Shown: in pieces, positions 43,038-52,533 of the stretch
Layout: each line of letters starts with the position of its first letter
How positions within the stretch are numbered: the stretch's first letter is position 1
NCBI GenBank assembly: GCA_020073705.1
Contig: JAIQES010000024.1
Span: 1-60,803 of the forward strand
Direction of reading: 5' to 3'
From: Terriglobia bacterium
GTDB lineage: Bacteria; Acidobacteriota; Terriglobia; Acidiferrales; UBA7541
Length of the DNA stretch: 60,803 bases
Translations under genes and position numbers: made by a program
The notes under the pieces: model-generated
What the model saw: only the letters and a program-made list of their open reading frames with translations
The model's database searches: none
What the model was told of the DNA's origin: nothing

Positions 43038-44405
43038 ATGGATGCGGGAGCGAAGCTGGACACCAAACCCACGCTCGTCTCAGAGCATAAAGCGGTAATC
43101 GATAACCCGGCATCCAAACCAACCAAAGGCCGCTCAGCCGTCCTGTTTCTGATCAGCATCATGTACCTGATCTGTTACATGGATCGCAGCAACATCTCCG
43201 TGGCCCAGCCGGAGATCGGAAAAGCGTTTGGACTCAGCAAGACTTCGATGGGGCTGGTGTTGAGCGCTTTTACGTGGGCTTATGCTGTCGGACAGATCCC
43301 GGCCGGATGGTTGGGAGACCGTTTCGGTCCCAAAAAGGTTTTGACAGCCATCATGTCGTGGTGGTCAGTGGCGGCCGTGATGACCGGCGCGGCGGCCGGG
43401 ATGACGTCTCTGTTTAGCGCGCGTCTTCTGTTAGGGCTGGGCGAGGCGGGTGCGTTTCCGGTGGCGAGCCGCGGGATGCAGTTCTGGTTTCCCAGATCGG
43501 AGCGCGGCCGTATCCAGGGCACGACGCATTTCTTCAGCCGGTTTGCGGTGGCGGTGACCCCATTCATTGCCGGCAGCGTCATGCTAGCTTTCGGCTGGCG
43601 GGCGATTTTCTACATTTTCGGATCGTTGGGCGTGATTTGGTCGGTCATGTTCGCCTGGTACTACCGGAACCGGCCGGAAGAACATCGGAGCGTCAATCAG
43701 GCTGAGCTGGCGCAGATACGAGGGCTCAACCCGGATGGCAGTATCAAGCCATTGGTCACGATGCGGCAGGAAACCCCGTGGAGGCGGATCTTAGGGTCGC
43801 CGAATATGTGGTATATCGCGCTCGGGTATTGCTGTTTCTTCTTCGGAACCAATTTCTACCTCACCTGGTATCCTACTTACTTGCGGGAGCATCGCCATCT
43901 GACGTTACAAGCCTTGGGCATCATTGGATCCGTCCCGCTGTTCGCTGGGATGGCCGGAGATCTGATTGGAGGTTCCTTATCCGACTTGATGTTCAAACGG
44001 ACCGGCAAGGCGAAGGTTGCTCGCAGCATCGTGGCTGCGCCCGGCTTTCTACTTTCGGGGATTTTCTTGATTCCGGCAGCGATGACCGCGAGCGTTTGGA
44101 CCTCCGTGCTTTGCCTGGCGACGTCGTTTTTCTTCTTGGAGTTTGTGATCGGACCGGCATGGGCAGTTCCCATGGATGTCGGCGGCCAGTTCAGTGGCAC
44201 AGTAACTGGCGTCATGAATATGGCAGGCGCGTTGGCAGCTTCGGTAACTCCGCTGGTCTTCGGTTACTACTTTGGGAAGGGCTCCTGGATGATTCCCTTC
44301 TTTATTAGTTCCGGCGTGATGTTCTTAGGCGCTTTGATCTGGGTCTTTCTGATCGATCCTGAAAGATCGGTGGTGGAAGCGCCGGCGACGAATGGACGAG
44401 GATAA
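43038..44405 (+). CDS. MFS transporter, anion:cation symporter (ACS) type
   Basis: This 455-residue protein has twelve predicted helices, with N-terminal YMDRSNISVAQPEIGKAFG and AVGQIPAGWLGDRFGPKK. These are the hallmarks of the ACS subfamily (hexuronate, glucarate, phthalate and similar). It lies within the operon of the Gfo/Idh/MocA enzyme and ends 5 bases before the Kelch gene. It presumably imports the sugar acid that the dehydrogenase acts on, which is an inference. Confidence 0.9.
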   Translation: MDAGAKLDTKPTLVSEHKAVIDNPASKPTKGRSAVLFLISIMYLICYMDRSNISVAQPEIGKAFGLSKTSMGLVLSAFTWAYAVGQIPAGWLGDRFGPKKVLTAIMSWWSVAAVMTGAAAGMTSLFSARLLLGLGEAGAFPVASRGMQFWFPRSERGRIQGTTHFFSRFAVAVTPFIAGSVMLAFGWRAIFYIFGSLGVIWSVMFAWYYRNRPEEHRSVNQAELAQIRGLNPDGSIKPLVTMRQETPWRRILGSPNMWYIALGYCCFFFGTNFYLTWYPTYLREHRHLTLQALGIIGSVPLFAGMAGDLIGGSLSDLMFKRTGKAKVARSIVAAPGFLLSGIFLIPAAMTASVWTSVLCLATSFFFLEFVIGPAWAVPMDVGGQFSGTVTGVMNMAGALAASVTPLVFGYYFGKGSWMIPFFISSGVMFLGALIWVFLIDPERSVVEAPATNGRG

Positions 44406-44410
44406 GTTCT

Positions 44411-45499
44411 ATGAACAAGTACAATGGAGCGAACGAAATGTTGAAGCGAGTTGGTTTGGCGTGCTGCAAGCTGGGCGCGCTGACGATCTTTCTCAGTTTG
44501 TATCTGCCCACCGCTTTTTCCCAGGGAAAATGGGTGAACTTGGCGCCATTTCCCGAGCCTCGTGAGGAGGTGTTCGGGCAAGCGGCGAACGGCAAAATGT
44601 ACGTCTTTGCCGGGCTCGTTTCGGCGCCGGTCTGGCAGCCGATCGGCATGGTCTACGAGTATGACCCGTCGACGGACAAATGGACGAAGAAGAAGCCGAT
44701 GGCGCTGCCGTCTCACCATGTGGCTCTCACCGAGTACAATGGCAAGATTTATGTGTTCGGCGGCTTTACGGCAGGAAAAGTGGGGAACCTGCCGGCATGG
44801 ACGCCCATCAACAATGCATTCGAGTACGACCCGGTGCAGGATTCCTGGAGAGAGTTGGCGCCGATGCCGACCAAGCGGGGCGCTGCCGTGGCGGCGGCGG
44901 TCGGGGACAAAATGTATGTGATCGGGGGCGCGACAACTGCTCCCGGCGCCACCAACCCAGCAATTCATCCCACCACCCCGCAGCGAGTGGTAGGAACCGT
45001 CGAAGAGTACGATCCCAAGACCAACAAATGGCGTGAACGAGCTACCATGCCGACTCCTCGCAATCACACGGCCGCGGGCGTCGTGAATGGGAAAATTTAT
45101 GTGATCGGCGGAAGAATCGGAGCAGCGTTTATCGCGCCGTCCTCGAACCTGAATATTGTCGAAGCTTACGATCCGGCAACAGACACCTGGAGCGGCCCGC
45201 TTGCCAAGATGCCGACGGCGCGCAGTGGGGTGTGCGTGGGTGTCTACGAGGGCCGTCTCTACATCGCCGGCGGCGAGTGGCAGAACGCCGTGGAACAGAC
45301 CACGTACCGCGCATTTGAAGCTTACGATCCCGCCACGAATAACTGGTCCGTGCTGCCTCCCATGGCCCTGGCGCGTCACGGTGTGGCCGGCGGCGTAATC
45401 GGAAACCGGTTTTACGCGATCAGCGGCGACGTGCAGTCTTCCGGCACCGGAATCGAAGTCTCGACTCCGGTAGTGGCTGCATTCGAGTTCTCGAAATAA
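44411..45499 (+). CDS. Exported Kelch-repeat beta-propeller protein
   Basis: This 362-residue protein has a signal peptide (LGALTIFLSLYLPTAFS) and about five to six Kelch repeats with the typical G-G and aromatic pattern: MYVFAGL, IYVFGGF, MYVIGGA, IYVIGGR, LYIAGGE. The fold is a six-bladed propeller, used in sugar binding or oxidation (galactose-oxidase-like) but without visible catalytic residues. GAGGA lies about 9 bases before ATG 44411. It is the last gene of the operon. Confidence 0.85.
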   Translation: MNKYNGANEMLKRVGLACCKLGALTIFLSLYLPTAFSQGKWVNLAPFPEPREEVFGQAANGKMYVFAGLVSAPVWQPIGMVYEYDPSTDKWTKKKPMALPSHHVALTEYNGKIYVFGGFTAGKVGNLPAWTPINNAFEYDPVQDSWRELAPMPTKRGAAVAAAVGDKMYVIGGATTAPGATNPAIHPTTPQRVVGTVEEYDPKTNKWRERATMPTPRNHTAAGVVNGKIYVIGGRIGAAFIAPSSNLNIVEAYDPATDTWSGPLAKMPTARSGVCVGVYEGRLYIAGGEWQNAVEQTTYRAFEAYDPATNNWSVLPPMALARHGVAGGVIGNRFYAISGDVQSSGTGIEVSTPVVAAFEFSK

Positions 45500-46099
45500 A
45501 TGATGAGCCACGCGTGAAACTAAGTCGCAGCCTCACCACTAAGCCACTAGGTCAGGAAGGAAGGGACCACAGATAACTCATGGCGAAGACAAATCAGGCG
45601 GCTCTGCAGGCTGTCATCCCTCCGGTGTCCGACTAACCTGGCCCTCTCCAAAACCGTTAGTGAAACCAAGATCCGGCAGTCTACTTCTTCTCCTCCCCTG
45701 CATCACCGGCGCTCTCGGCGTGACGCGGTCTATTTTTGCTCCGGCGTTTACGCCGCCTGACGACTCGCTCAAAACCTTGCAACTCGAACTACTGCTCGGC
45801 GGCTAAAAAGAGTGAGGAAGGTCCACGTAAAAATTAATCTAAAATTTAACTTGACATTTAATTTTGAATGAGGGAGTATCGCCGCCATTAGGGGATGTGT
45901 ATCAGGACTGAACGGATTTCGGTGTACGTCTTTTGGGTCATATATGTATGGGCGTTTTGGCTTTTTTCTTGTCTTGCTAGGGGTGGCAGATCGTAGCGAA
46001 TCCTGGCCATTATGTTTGACCAGGGAAAGGCGCGGCCTCAAGAGAGGCTTGCGATCCCATTCGTTAAGACTGCAAAACGAATCGAGGAGGGTTTGTCCA
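45500..46099. other. Leader and promoter region of the large receptor
   Basis: Frames are open but not coding. An AT-rich stretch (45825-45875) contains TTGACA (45851-45856), with no good -10 at 17-18 bases. The region probably carries regulation for the receptor. I see no other element. Confidence 0.35.
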
Positions 46100-49000
46100 A
46101 TGAAGCATGGAACGTGGTTTTCTGCAAAGTATAGAATTACCGCGGTAATTTTCTTACTAACGTTTGCATTGTCATTTTTGAATTGTGCTCCGCTTTTCTC
46201 TCAAGGAAGTACAGGCCGCATTTCCGGAACCATAACGGATGCGACTGGCGGCTCGGTCGCTGGGGCCACCGTAACCGTTACGGATGTGGACCGGGGTATT
46301 GCACGCCCCCTGACCACGGAGGAAACGGGCTCGTTCAACGCTCCTAGCCTGCTCCCCGGCACCTATAAGGTGCGCGCCGAGTTCAAAGGGTTCAAATCCA
46401 CTGAGCGCGCGAACATTAAGCTTGAGGTCGGCCAGGAAATTCGTGTGGATCTGACGCTGCAGCCCGGCGAGCAAGCGCAGACCATTACGGTTACCGAAGA
46501 AGTTCCTCTGGTGGAAACCACCAATGCCGAGCTTGGCGGAACCATCCAGAACCAAGTCGTCAACGACCTGCCCTTGAACGGCCGGAACTACCAGAATCTG
46601 CTGAGTATGCGCCCCGGCGTCACGATCTATCCTGGCGGCGGAGGATGGACGCAGAGCTCCAACGGCATGCGTCCCCATGACAACATGTATCAGGTGGAAG
46701 GGGTCAACAGCAACGATCCCTACATGGGGCAGAGCATCATGAATACGGCCATGGCTGCCGGTGATGCGGGCACCGTGCTGCCCATCGAAGCCATCAGCGA
46801 ATTCAGGACGGTTCAAAATCCCCGCGCGGAATACGGCTGGAAGCCCGGCGCGGTGATCAATGTCGGGATCAAGTCCGGCACCAACACCATCCATGGGAGC
46901 GGCTACGCGTACGGCCGTCACGATTCTATGGACGCGGTGGATGACTTCACGCACCGGGTGCCACATCATGTCGTGCAGTACGGCGGCAGCGTCGGTGGAC
47001 CGATCGTGAAAGACAAACTCTTCTTCTTTGGCAATTTCGAGTCGCAGCAATACGCCATTACTAGCAACGTCACACACAATGCTCCGGACACAAACTCCAC
47101 CTCCTCTTCTATCACAAACAGCCTTATGGGGGCTTGCCAGAATGTTCTGGACGTCCACGGACTCAACCCCACCGGATTGAATTCCGGGGGACTCACTGCG
47201 CTCAGCGCGGCCTTGGCCGGAATCACCGTTGGTCCCGCAGTAACAGGCCACGCTAACGGACTCTGCACGGCGATCACCACCGCAGCCAATCCGAATATCG
47301 GGCCATACCCCGGTATATTCGCCGCTACACAAACAAGCACGCAGTGCGCAGCAAGCCCTGGTTCCTGTCCTTATGGCACCGGTACCCTGATCTCTACCTT
47401 GCAGAACGGCAACACGATCTACGCCGGGGTTGGTAAGCTGGACTATCACATTAGCGACAAACACGCGCTGAGCGGCGTGTTTTTTTATAGTCCCGGAGCT
47501 GGAACGTTTGTGGACGACCCCAACCACCAAGTCGATTCGCGATGGCTGCTGCTTCAAACTGCAAGAGCTATAGTGGGGTCCGGGTCCTGGACGTACAGCC
47601 CGAGTTCCACTGTGGTGAATTCCCTGCGAGTCGGCTATGCCCATTACCAGCAAACCTATTTTTCTCCGGACCACACTCTGCCTGCTTCCGCCTATGGATT
47701 TTATACGGGGGTCGTGGACCCGCTCAGTTATGGGTTCCCAAGAATGCGATTCTCTAAAAACGGCCTTGCTAACTACCAGTTAGGGGGGACTTGGCCTAAG
47801 TTTGTCGGTCCCGACGCCGTCACCAATATCGCCGAAAGCGTCTCCTGGTTGCATGGGAACCACTCGATCAAGTTCGGCGGTGAGTTTCTACTCAATCAGA
47901 GCACGAACATGGCCACGAATAATACCAAGGGTCCAGTGGGTTTCACCGTTTTGACGGACTTTTTCGCCGGTACCATCAATAGCGCGAATATAGCCGCTGG
48001 GCAATTCACGCGGCATATCTCATCCAAGGGTCTCGCGGCGTTCGTGCAGGATGATTGGCGCGTCACGCGCAGATTGACGGTGAACTTGGGAGTCCGCTAT
48101 GAGATCAATGGGGTTCCGTCGGACAATACCAACGGCACCTCTCTGATCGGAAACTGGAGCCCGACCGCCGGGCTGGAGCAGGTCGGAGTCGGCGGGTACA
48201 CCAGGCTCTATAATCCCGATTACAACAATTTTTCACCCAGGCTCGGCTTTGCGTGGGATATCGCCGGAAACGGCAAGACCGTCTTGCGCGGCGCGGCCGG
48301 CGTGATTTACGAGCAAGGCAGCTATGACTCTTTAATGGCCCTTAACAACAACTACGGAGTGCGCAGCAACCCCACCGGTATTCCCACTTATACTACCACT
48401 GGCAGTAACCCCACATGCGGCACTCTCACGGCTGCTCAATGTGGCCTCACTGCCGGAGTCACTCCGGTTGTAGGCGGCACCATCACCGCGACAGTACAGC
48501 CGATCAATAGAGCCGGTGCAGCTACAGCTAATGGTCTCAACTATAGGTGGGCTAATAACGCAAGCGGATTCCCTCTGTATGTGGTTAGCCCCGTATGCGG
48601 CGACAAGACAGTCACGGTAGCCAGCACCGGCGTAATAGCGCAGCCTTGTACCGCCGTGGCCGTGGACCAACATCTACGCACGCCCTATATCACCACATGG
48701 AGTTTGGGCATCCAGCGCGCTATATCAAGTAGCCTCTCGCTCGATGTTACCTATGTCGGTAACCACGCCACGAAGTTGGTCGGTATGCTTGATCGGCAGG
48801 GACCACCGGTGGGGGCCGGGTACTCACCGGCGATACTGGGGGCTTGCGTGACTACCCCGTCCACGAGCTGCAGTCCCAGTGCGACTCTTGAAAAGAATGC
48901 CAATCCATTCGTGGCCCAGTTCCCATATCTGAGTCCTATCTTCTGGCTGTCGAACAATAACTTTTCCAATTACCATGCCCTGCAAGTGGCGTTGACCCAG

Positions 49001-49954
49001 CACACCTGGCACGGGTGGTCCTACGTTGCCGGCTATACGTTCTCTCACGCCTTGGGGGAAAGTGGCGACAATTGGAGGTTCGGGACCCCGGTCGACCAAA
49101 ATAATGTTCGATCGCTCTACGGATCGACCGCGTTTGACGTCAGGCACCGGTTCACCATCGCGATGACCTACGCTATTCCCGGCGTCAATGCGCCAGCGCA
49201 ACTCCTCAAAGGATGGTCGCTCAACTCCGTCGTGACGCTTATGAGCAGCATGCCTTGGGGCGTCAATGACACTAACACCGACTTCAGCGGAACCGGTGAG
49301 GGCGGCAGTGGTTTGAACCAAATTCCCACCGCCAACGGTGTTTCCGGCGGCGAGATGTGGAACTTCTTCGGCAATCCCGCTGATTTCAAGACGACCATGG
49401 CGTTGGTGGGGACTAACTGCTCGGGCACGCCGTCGGCCTGCGCGGGCGGAATTCCGTATTATACGCAAGCAAACCCGGGTACAGGCTACGACAAGTGCCT
49501 GACGGCAGCAAATGCTATGACGGGGACCGTTCAGGGAGTATCACAAGCTTCCCTAGCGGTCGCGTCGCTCACCAACTTGGGCTGCTATGTTTCTCTGAAC
49601 GGAAACTCGGTTCTGATTCCGCCAGCGTACGGAACCACAGGTAACTCCGGCCCCTTTAGGTTCCCAGGCCCGTCGTTCTACAACGTGGACTTCTCCGTAA
49701 CCAAAGTGACTAAATTCGGCGAACGCCTTTCGGCGCAGTTCCGAGCCGAGGTCTTCAACATTCTCAACCACCCCAACCTCGCCAACCCGTTTGGAGGCCC
49801 GGGGGGCGTCCCCGGCACGAATTCCGATCCTACCGGTTCTGCAGGCGCGGGTTTCGGCTTCGTCCGCAACACCCCAGATGTGATGGCCCCCAATCCTGTA
49901 CTCGGATCGGGCGCAGCCCGCGCGATCCAGTTGGGCTTGAAACTTATCTTCTAA
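46100..49954 (+). CDS. Oar-like TonB-dependent receptor with carboxypeptidase-regulatory domain
   Basis: This 1284-residue outer-membrane protein has a signal peptide (AVIFLLTFALSFLNCAPLFS). A carboxypeptidase regulatory-like beta-sandwich follows (GRISGTITDATGGSVAGATV, about 35-120). Then come a plug domain (EEVPLVETTNAELGG onward, with a NDLPLNGRNYQNLLSMRPG signature) and a long beta-barrel ending in LGLKLIF with a terminal aromatic. The family is expanded in Acidobacteriota and imports large or iron/sugar-derived substrates. AGGAGG precedes ATG 46100; the frame is open upstream to 45944. A strong terminator follows. Substrate is unknown; the neighbouring sugar genes are suggestive only. 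Confidence 0.9.
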   Translation: MKHGTWFSAKYRITAVIFLLTFALSFLNCAPLFSQGSTGRISGTITDATGGSVAGATVTVTDVDRGIARPLTTEETGSFNAPSLLPGTYKVRAEFKGFKSTERANIKLEVGQEIRVDLTLQPGEQAQTITVTEEVPLVETTNAELGGTIQNQVVNDLPLNGRNYQNLLSMRPGVTIYPGGGGWTQSSNGMRPHDNMYQVEGVNSNDPYMGQSIMNTAMAAGDAGTVLPIEAISEFRTVQNPRAEYGWKPGAVINVGIKSGTNTIHGSGYAYGRHDSMDAVDDFTHRVPHHVVQYGGSVGGPIVKDKLFFFGNFESQQYAITSNVTHNAPDTNSTSSSITNSLMGACQNVLDVHGLNPTGLNSGGLTALSAALAGITVGPAVTGHANGLCTAITTAANPNIGPYPGIFAATQTSTQCAASPGSCPYGTGTLISTLQNGNTIYAGVGKLDYHISDKHALSGVFFYSPGAGTFVDDPNHQVDSRWLLLQTARAIVGSGSWTYSPSSTVVNSLRVGYAHYQQTYFSPDHTLPASAYGFYTGVVDPLSYGFPRMRFSKNGLANYQLGGTWPKFVGPDAVTNIAESVSWLHGNHSIKFGGEFLLNQSTNMATNNTKGPVGFTVLTDFFAGTINSANIAAGQFTRHISSKGLAAFVQDDWRVTRRLTVNLGVRYEINGVPSDNTNGTSLIGNWSPTAGLEQVGVGGYTRLYNPDYNNFSPRLGFAWDIAGNGKTVLRGAAGVIYEQGSYDSLMALNNNYGVRSNPTGIPTYTTTGSNPTCGTLTAAQCGLTAGVTPVVGGTITATVQPINRAGAATANGLNYRWANNASGFPLYVVSPVCGDKTVTVASTGVIAQPCTAVAVDQHLRTPYITTWSLGIQRAISSSLSLDVTYVGNHATKLVGMLDRQGPPVGAGYSPAILGACVTTPSTSCSPSATLEKNANPFVAQFPYLSPIFWLSNNNFSNYHALQVALTQHTWHGWSYVAGYTFSHALGESGDNWRFGTPVDQNNVRSLYGSTAFDVRHRFTIAMTYAIPGVNAPAQLLKGWSLNSVVTLMSSMPWGVNDTNTDFSGTGEGGSGLNQIPTANGVSGGEMWNFFGNPADFKTTMALVGTNCSGTPSACAGGIPYYTQANPGTGYDKCLTAANAMTGTVQGVSQASLAVASLTNLGCYVSLNGNSVLIPPAYGTTGNSGPFRFPGPSFYNVDFSVTKVTKFGERLSAQFRAEVFNILNHPNLANPFGGPGGVPGTNSDPTGSAGAGFGFVRNTPDVMAPNPVLGSGAARAIQLGLKLIF

Positions 49955-49980
49955 CCAATAACCGATCCTCGCGGATCGTG

Positions 49981-50024
49981 AAGGGGCCGTTCCGGACAAA
50001 CCGGGACGGCCCCTTCGTCTTTTT
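49981..50024 (+). terminator. Terminator after the large receptor gene
   Basis: A 15-base stem AAGGGGCCGTtCCGG/CCGGgACGGCCCCTT, loop ACAAA, followed by CGTCTTTTT, 26 bases after the stop codon. Confidence 0.85.
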
Positions 50025-50243
50025 GCCGCCGCCAATGTAGCCGATCGACAGGCAGGACAGCTCCGCCGCGGCAGACGCTGCTCGATCCGGCGCAACAACA
50101 GATGCTTCGCCGCCAGGTAGATACCCACTGTGTTCTTAGCACTTTTCCCTCTCATATTTATTACTAGGATTTTGAGGAAAACAGCTATTTGGGCCGGTAG
50201 GTGTACGGGTAGGTGCGGGGTTAACTGTAGCGTTCTAAATATA

Positions 50244-50271
50244 TGGCGGAGAGGGTGGGATTTGCAACCGG
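50244..50271 (-). other. 3' end fragment of a tRNA-Ser-like gene (possible att site)
   Basis: On the minus strand this reads CCGGTTGCAAATCCCACCCTCTCCGCCA. It has a T-arm (GGTT-CAAATCC-like, with one extra base) and the 3' acceptor strand CCTCTCCG-CCA of a tRNA-Ser. No matching D-arm or anticodon arm is next to it. Such pieces mark attachment sites left by tRNA-targeting integrases, consistent with the accessory region that starts here. No integrase is in the window. Confidence 0.5.
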
Positions 50272-50648
50272 ACTCTCCGAAACCATCGTAAAACGAGGCT
50301 TTTAGCCGCTAACCCCAGTAGAACCGTATTGCTCCTCAAAACTCTCGCAGGCTTAAGAACGCTTAATACCGCGTTAACCAGCGTCCCCCGTAACCCGCGT
50401 AACCGTACCATAGCGCGAATTTTGGAGAAGTAAACACGTTTTTTGGGTACTGTGGGTGCTAATTTTTGGGGGTTTCTTGGCAGGCTGTGCCCGCCAACAA
50501 TCAAATGGGACCTATCCGTAGGGGGGCGCAATCCCAGCGCGTCGAGCTTGTTCCGTCTGCGCTCTTGAACCACGCAACAATGCGATTGAATCCTACACCG
50601 TGCCGAACTTAGAACTCCGATAAAAGTAGAAATGCATTCGGGCGGAGG
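50272..50648. other. Non-coding gap beside the tRNA fragment
   Basis: Frames are open but have no credible start and no recognised domain. The gap lies between the tRNA fragment and the DUF2461 gene. Nothing more is seen. Confidence 0.35.
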
Positions 50649-51347
50649 TCAAGCCTCCCATTGCGGCGAAGACACGAACGTAAAAAGCGGGTATACGTCG
50701 CGAAATACACGGGCTATGTCAGTTACGAAACTGGGGCGCGTGGCCGCGCGCTGCGGAAATTTCCGACGTACCACCCAACCCTGAAGCTTTTTCCATTGCA
50801 CCGACACGAGCGGCCAGCCCTCGTGCTTGGTCCACTCGCCCTTTTCGGTCGAATACCAATAACTCTCGTAACGGCGCCCCAGACGCTTCTTCTGCCCCGC
50901 AACCCAGATCGGATTGGCCATCACACGTGAAAGGACCATCTGCCGAAATGGTGATTTCTTTGCTGGCCCCATAGCGTAAGCACGAAAGCCCGCCGTCACG
51001 ACCTCGGCGGAAATGCCAATGTAGAGCTGCGTCCTTGCATTAGCCGTTGCCCCCGGATCGGGGAATGTTAAATACATCTGAGGGTTATAAGGGGTCTTGT
51101 CACGCGCGAATCGGGTATCGCGATTGATGCGTGAAAAATTGGCCCCAGTCCGGCCTGACGTATCAAAACCGGGGTGGAGCTTAATCACAGAGGGCGCTAA
51201 TGCTGTAAGGAGCGCTCGAAATGGCTCAACGACTTCGGAGCGGTATCGATCGCGGTTAGCGTCCATCCACTCCTTGCGGTTGTGCCGGTTCAAGTCACGG
51301 AAGAATCGAAGTGTTGCGGGTGTAATGATCGCGCCACGCCCAGTCAT
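50649..51347 (-). CDS. DUF2461 family protein
   Basis: This 232-residue protein matches the DUF2461 (TIGR02453) pattern: FFRDLNRHNRKEWMDANRDR, FSRINRDTRFARDKTPYNP, and a Trp/Arg-rich C-terminus. The function of the family is unknown; it occurs widely with acidic, metal-independent residues. The start was set at 51347, where the conserved N-terminal segment begins and GGGGAG lies upstream. The frame stays open to 51443. Confidence 0.8.
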   Translation of the reverse strand: MTGRGAIITPATLRFFRDLNRHNRKEWMDANRDRYRSEVVEPFRALLTALAPSVIKLHPGFDTSGRTGANFSRINRDTRFARDKTPYNPQMYLTFPDPGATANARTQLYIGISAEVVTAGFRAYAMGPAKKSPFRQMVLSRVMANPIWVAGQKKRLGRRYESYWYSTEKGEWTKHEGWPLVSVQWKKLQGWVVRRKFPQRAATRPSFVTDIARVFRDVYPLFTFVSSPQWEA

Positions 51348-51435
51348 AAGTGTCAATTCTCCCCTCAGCTCGCTCCAAAAAGCACTGCCCCGCCGAATCG
51401 GGAGCAGCTCGACAATATAAACCGACGTTTCGGAT

Positions 51436-51681
51436 TTGGCCACCCCCGGCGCGCTGTCTGCAATTGAAAAGTCCGGTCAACAGCCGGGGGAATTTCTTGC
51501 TCGCCATGTCAGTGGTAACTGGGGAAACGTCCCGCCCGAAGATATCAAGGAAAACGAGTTGTCACTCCAGCACGGGTTCCGCCTCTTGAACGCCTATCAC
51601 ACTAGCGTGAGGGATAAACTCTGGGTGATTACCGAAGCTAATCGTTCCTCTACCTGCATTTTGCTGCCCGAAGAGTCTTGA
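51436..51681 (+). CDS. Small protein of a plasmid-associated family
   Basis: This 81-residue protein has the pattern EFLARHVSGNWGN, NELSLQHGFRLLNAY and WVITEANRSSTCILLPEE. It is recognisable from small proteins common on plasmids and islands, function unknown. It is divergent from the DUF2461 gene. No strong ribosome-binding site is seen. Confidence 0.65.
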   Translation: MATPGALSAIEKSGQQPGEFLARHVSGNWGNVPPEDIKENELSLQHGFRLLNAYHTSVRDKLWVITEANRSSTCILLPEES

Positions 51682-51856
51682 TTTGGGCACAAGAAACTCG
51701 ACACCAACAGCTCCATCCGTCAATGCTAACTACTAACGTTTCCAACAATTCATGAAATCGGTTTTTTCGCTCAAAGCTAACTCCAATGCAGTGAAAACGT
51801 GTGATTTATGCACAGATCGTGCACAGCAGCACCAAAAGTGAAGTACTCTAGTAATT

Positions 51857-52234
51857 ATGATAATTGGCATCGGAATAGATCACGTGGAAATCGCAAAGTT
51901 CAGGACGGATGTAGAAGTCGATGAACTTGGTTTCGTTGGGCGAATTTTCACTGAGTCCGAAGTTACCTATGCCCGGAGCACGGACGATTATCTTCAGCGC
52001 CTAGCGGGTCGTTTTGCGGCGAAAGAGGCGACTTTGAAAGCTCTTGGCACGGGATGGACCGCCGAGATAGATTGGAAGCAAATTGAAATCAGCAATGATC
52101 CCTTCGGGAAGCCGAGGATTATATTGAGAGGCCAGGCAGCGGAGTTAGCGACCGCAGCAGGCGCAAAGCAATTCTTTGTGTCCATTAGCCACTCGCCGCA
52201 TTTAGCAACGGCTGAGGTCATCATTGAGGCCTGA
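51857..52234 (+). CDS. acpS: Holo-ACP synthase AcpS-type phosphopantetheinyl transferase
   Basis: This 125-residue protein has the AcpS motifs GIGIDHVEIAKFR (metal-binding D8) and RFAAKEATLKALGTG (catalytic Glu/Lys). The final VSISHSPHLATAEVI is the family C-terminus. It adds 4'-phosphopantetheine to a carrier protein. An isolated AcpS in an accessory region next to a base-modification gene may serve a dedicated acyl carrier, but no carrier gene is visible, and it could be the housekeeping copy. The next small gene starts 3 bases after its stop. Confidence 0.92.
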   Translation: MIIGIGIDHVEIAKFRTDVEVDELGFVGRIFTESEVTYARSTDDYLQRLAGRFAAKEATLKALGTGWTAEIDWKQIEISNDPFGKPRIILRGQAAELATAAGAKQFFVSISHSPHLATAEVIIEA

Positions 52235-52237
52235 GAA

Positions 52238-52519
52238 GTGACTGTCCATACCTCATGCTCGCCTGACCGCATGATTGTGATCGAGAAAGCGGCCTGGAGA
52301 GTTGCAAAATCTACGGTCGTGTTCTTGATCGATAGAAGCAAGCCATTCCGCCTCGAACCTCCCAAATTCTGGGTCAAATACGGGGACGCCCACCGGCAGT
52401 TGTTCTATGCAGAAAGGACACAGTACTCATCCGAGACGATTGCCAATAAAGATTCCATCAAGCAGACTCTTAAGCAATTGATTCAGTCCTGGCAGAAGAG
52501 GTGTGAAGCTACAATTTAG
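52238..52519 (+). CDS. Small protein of unknown function
   Basis: This 93-residue protein contains PPKFWVKYGDAHRQLFYAE and a Lys/Gln-rich C-terminal helix. No family recognised. GTG start, 3 bases after the acpS stop and 14 bases before the next gene, so it is probably in the same transcript. Confidence 0.5.
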   Translation: MTVHTSCSPDRMIVIEKAAWRVAKSTVVFLIDRSKPFRLEPPKFWVKYGDAHRQLFYAERTQYSSETIANKDSIKQTLKQLIQSWQKRCEATI

Positions 52520-52533
52520 GAGGAACCCTGGTC

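Noticed and set aside
44267-45511. 414-residue minus-strand open frame
   Set aside because: Antisense to the Kelch gene and the MFS gene end; no domain.
46172-47674. 500-residue minus-strand open frame
   Set aside because: Antisense to the large receptor gene; no start context or domain.
50235-50573. 112-residue minus-strand frame next to the tRNA fragment
   Set aside because: Possible integrase remnant was considered, but no integrase motif (R-H-R-Y) is visible.
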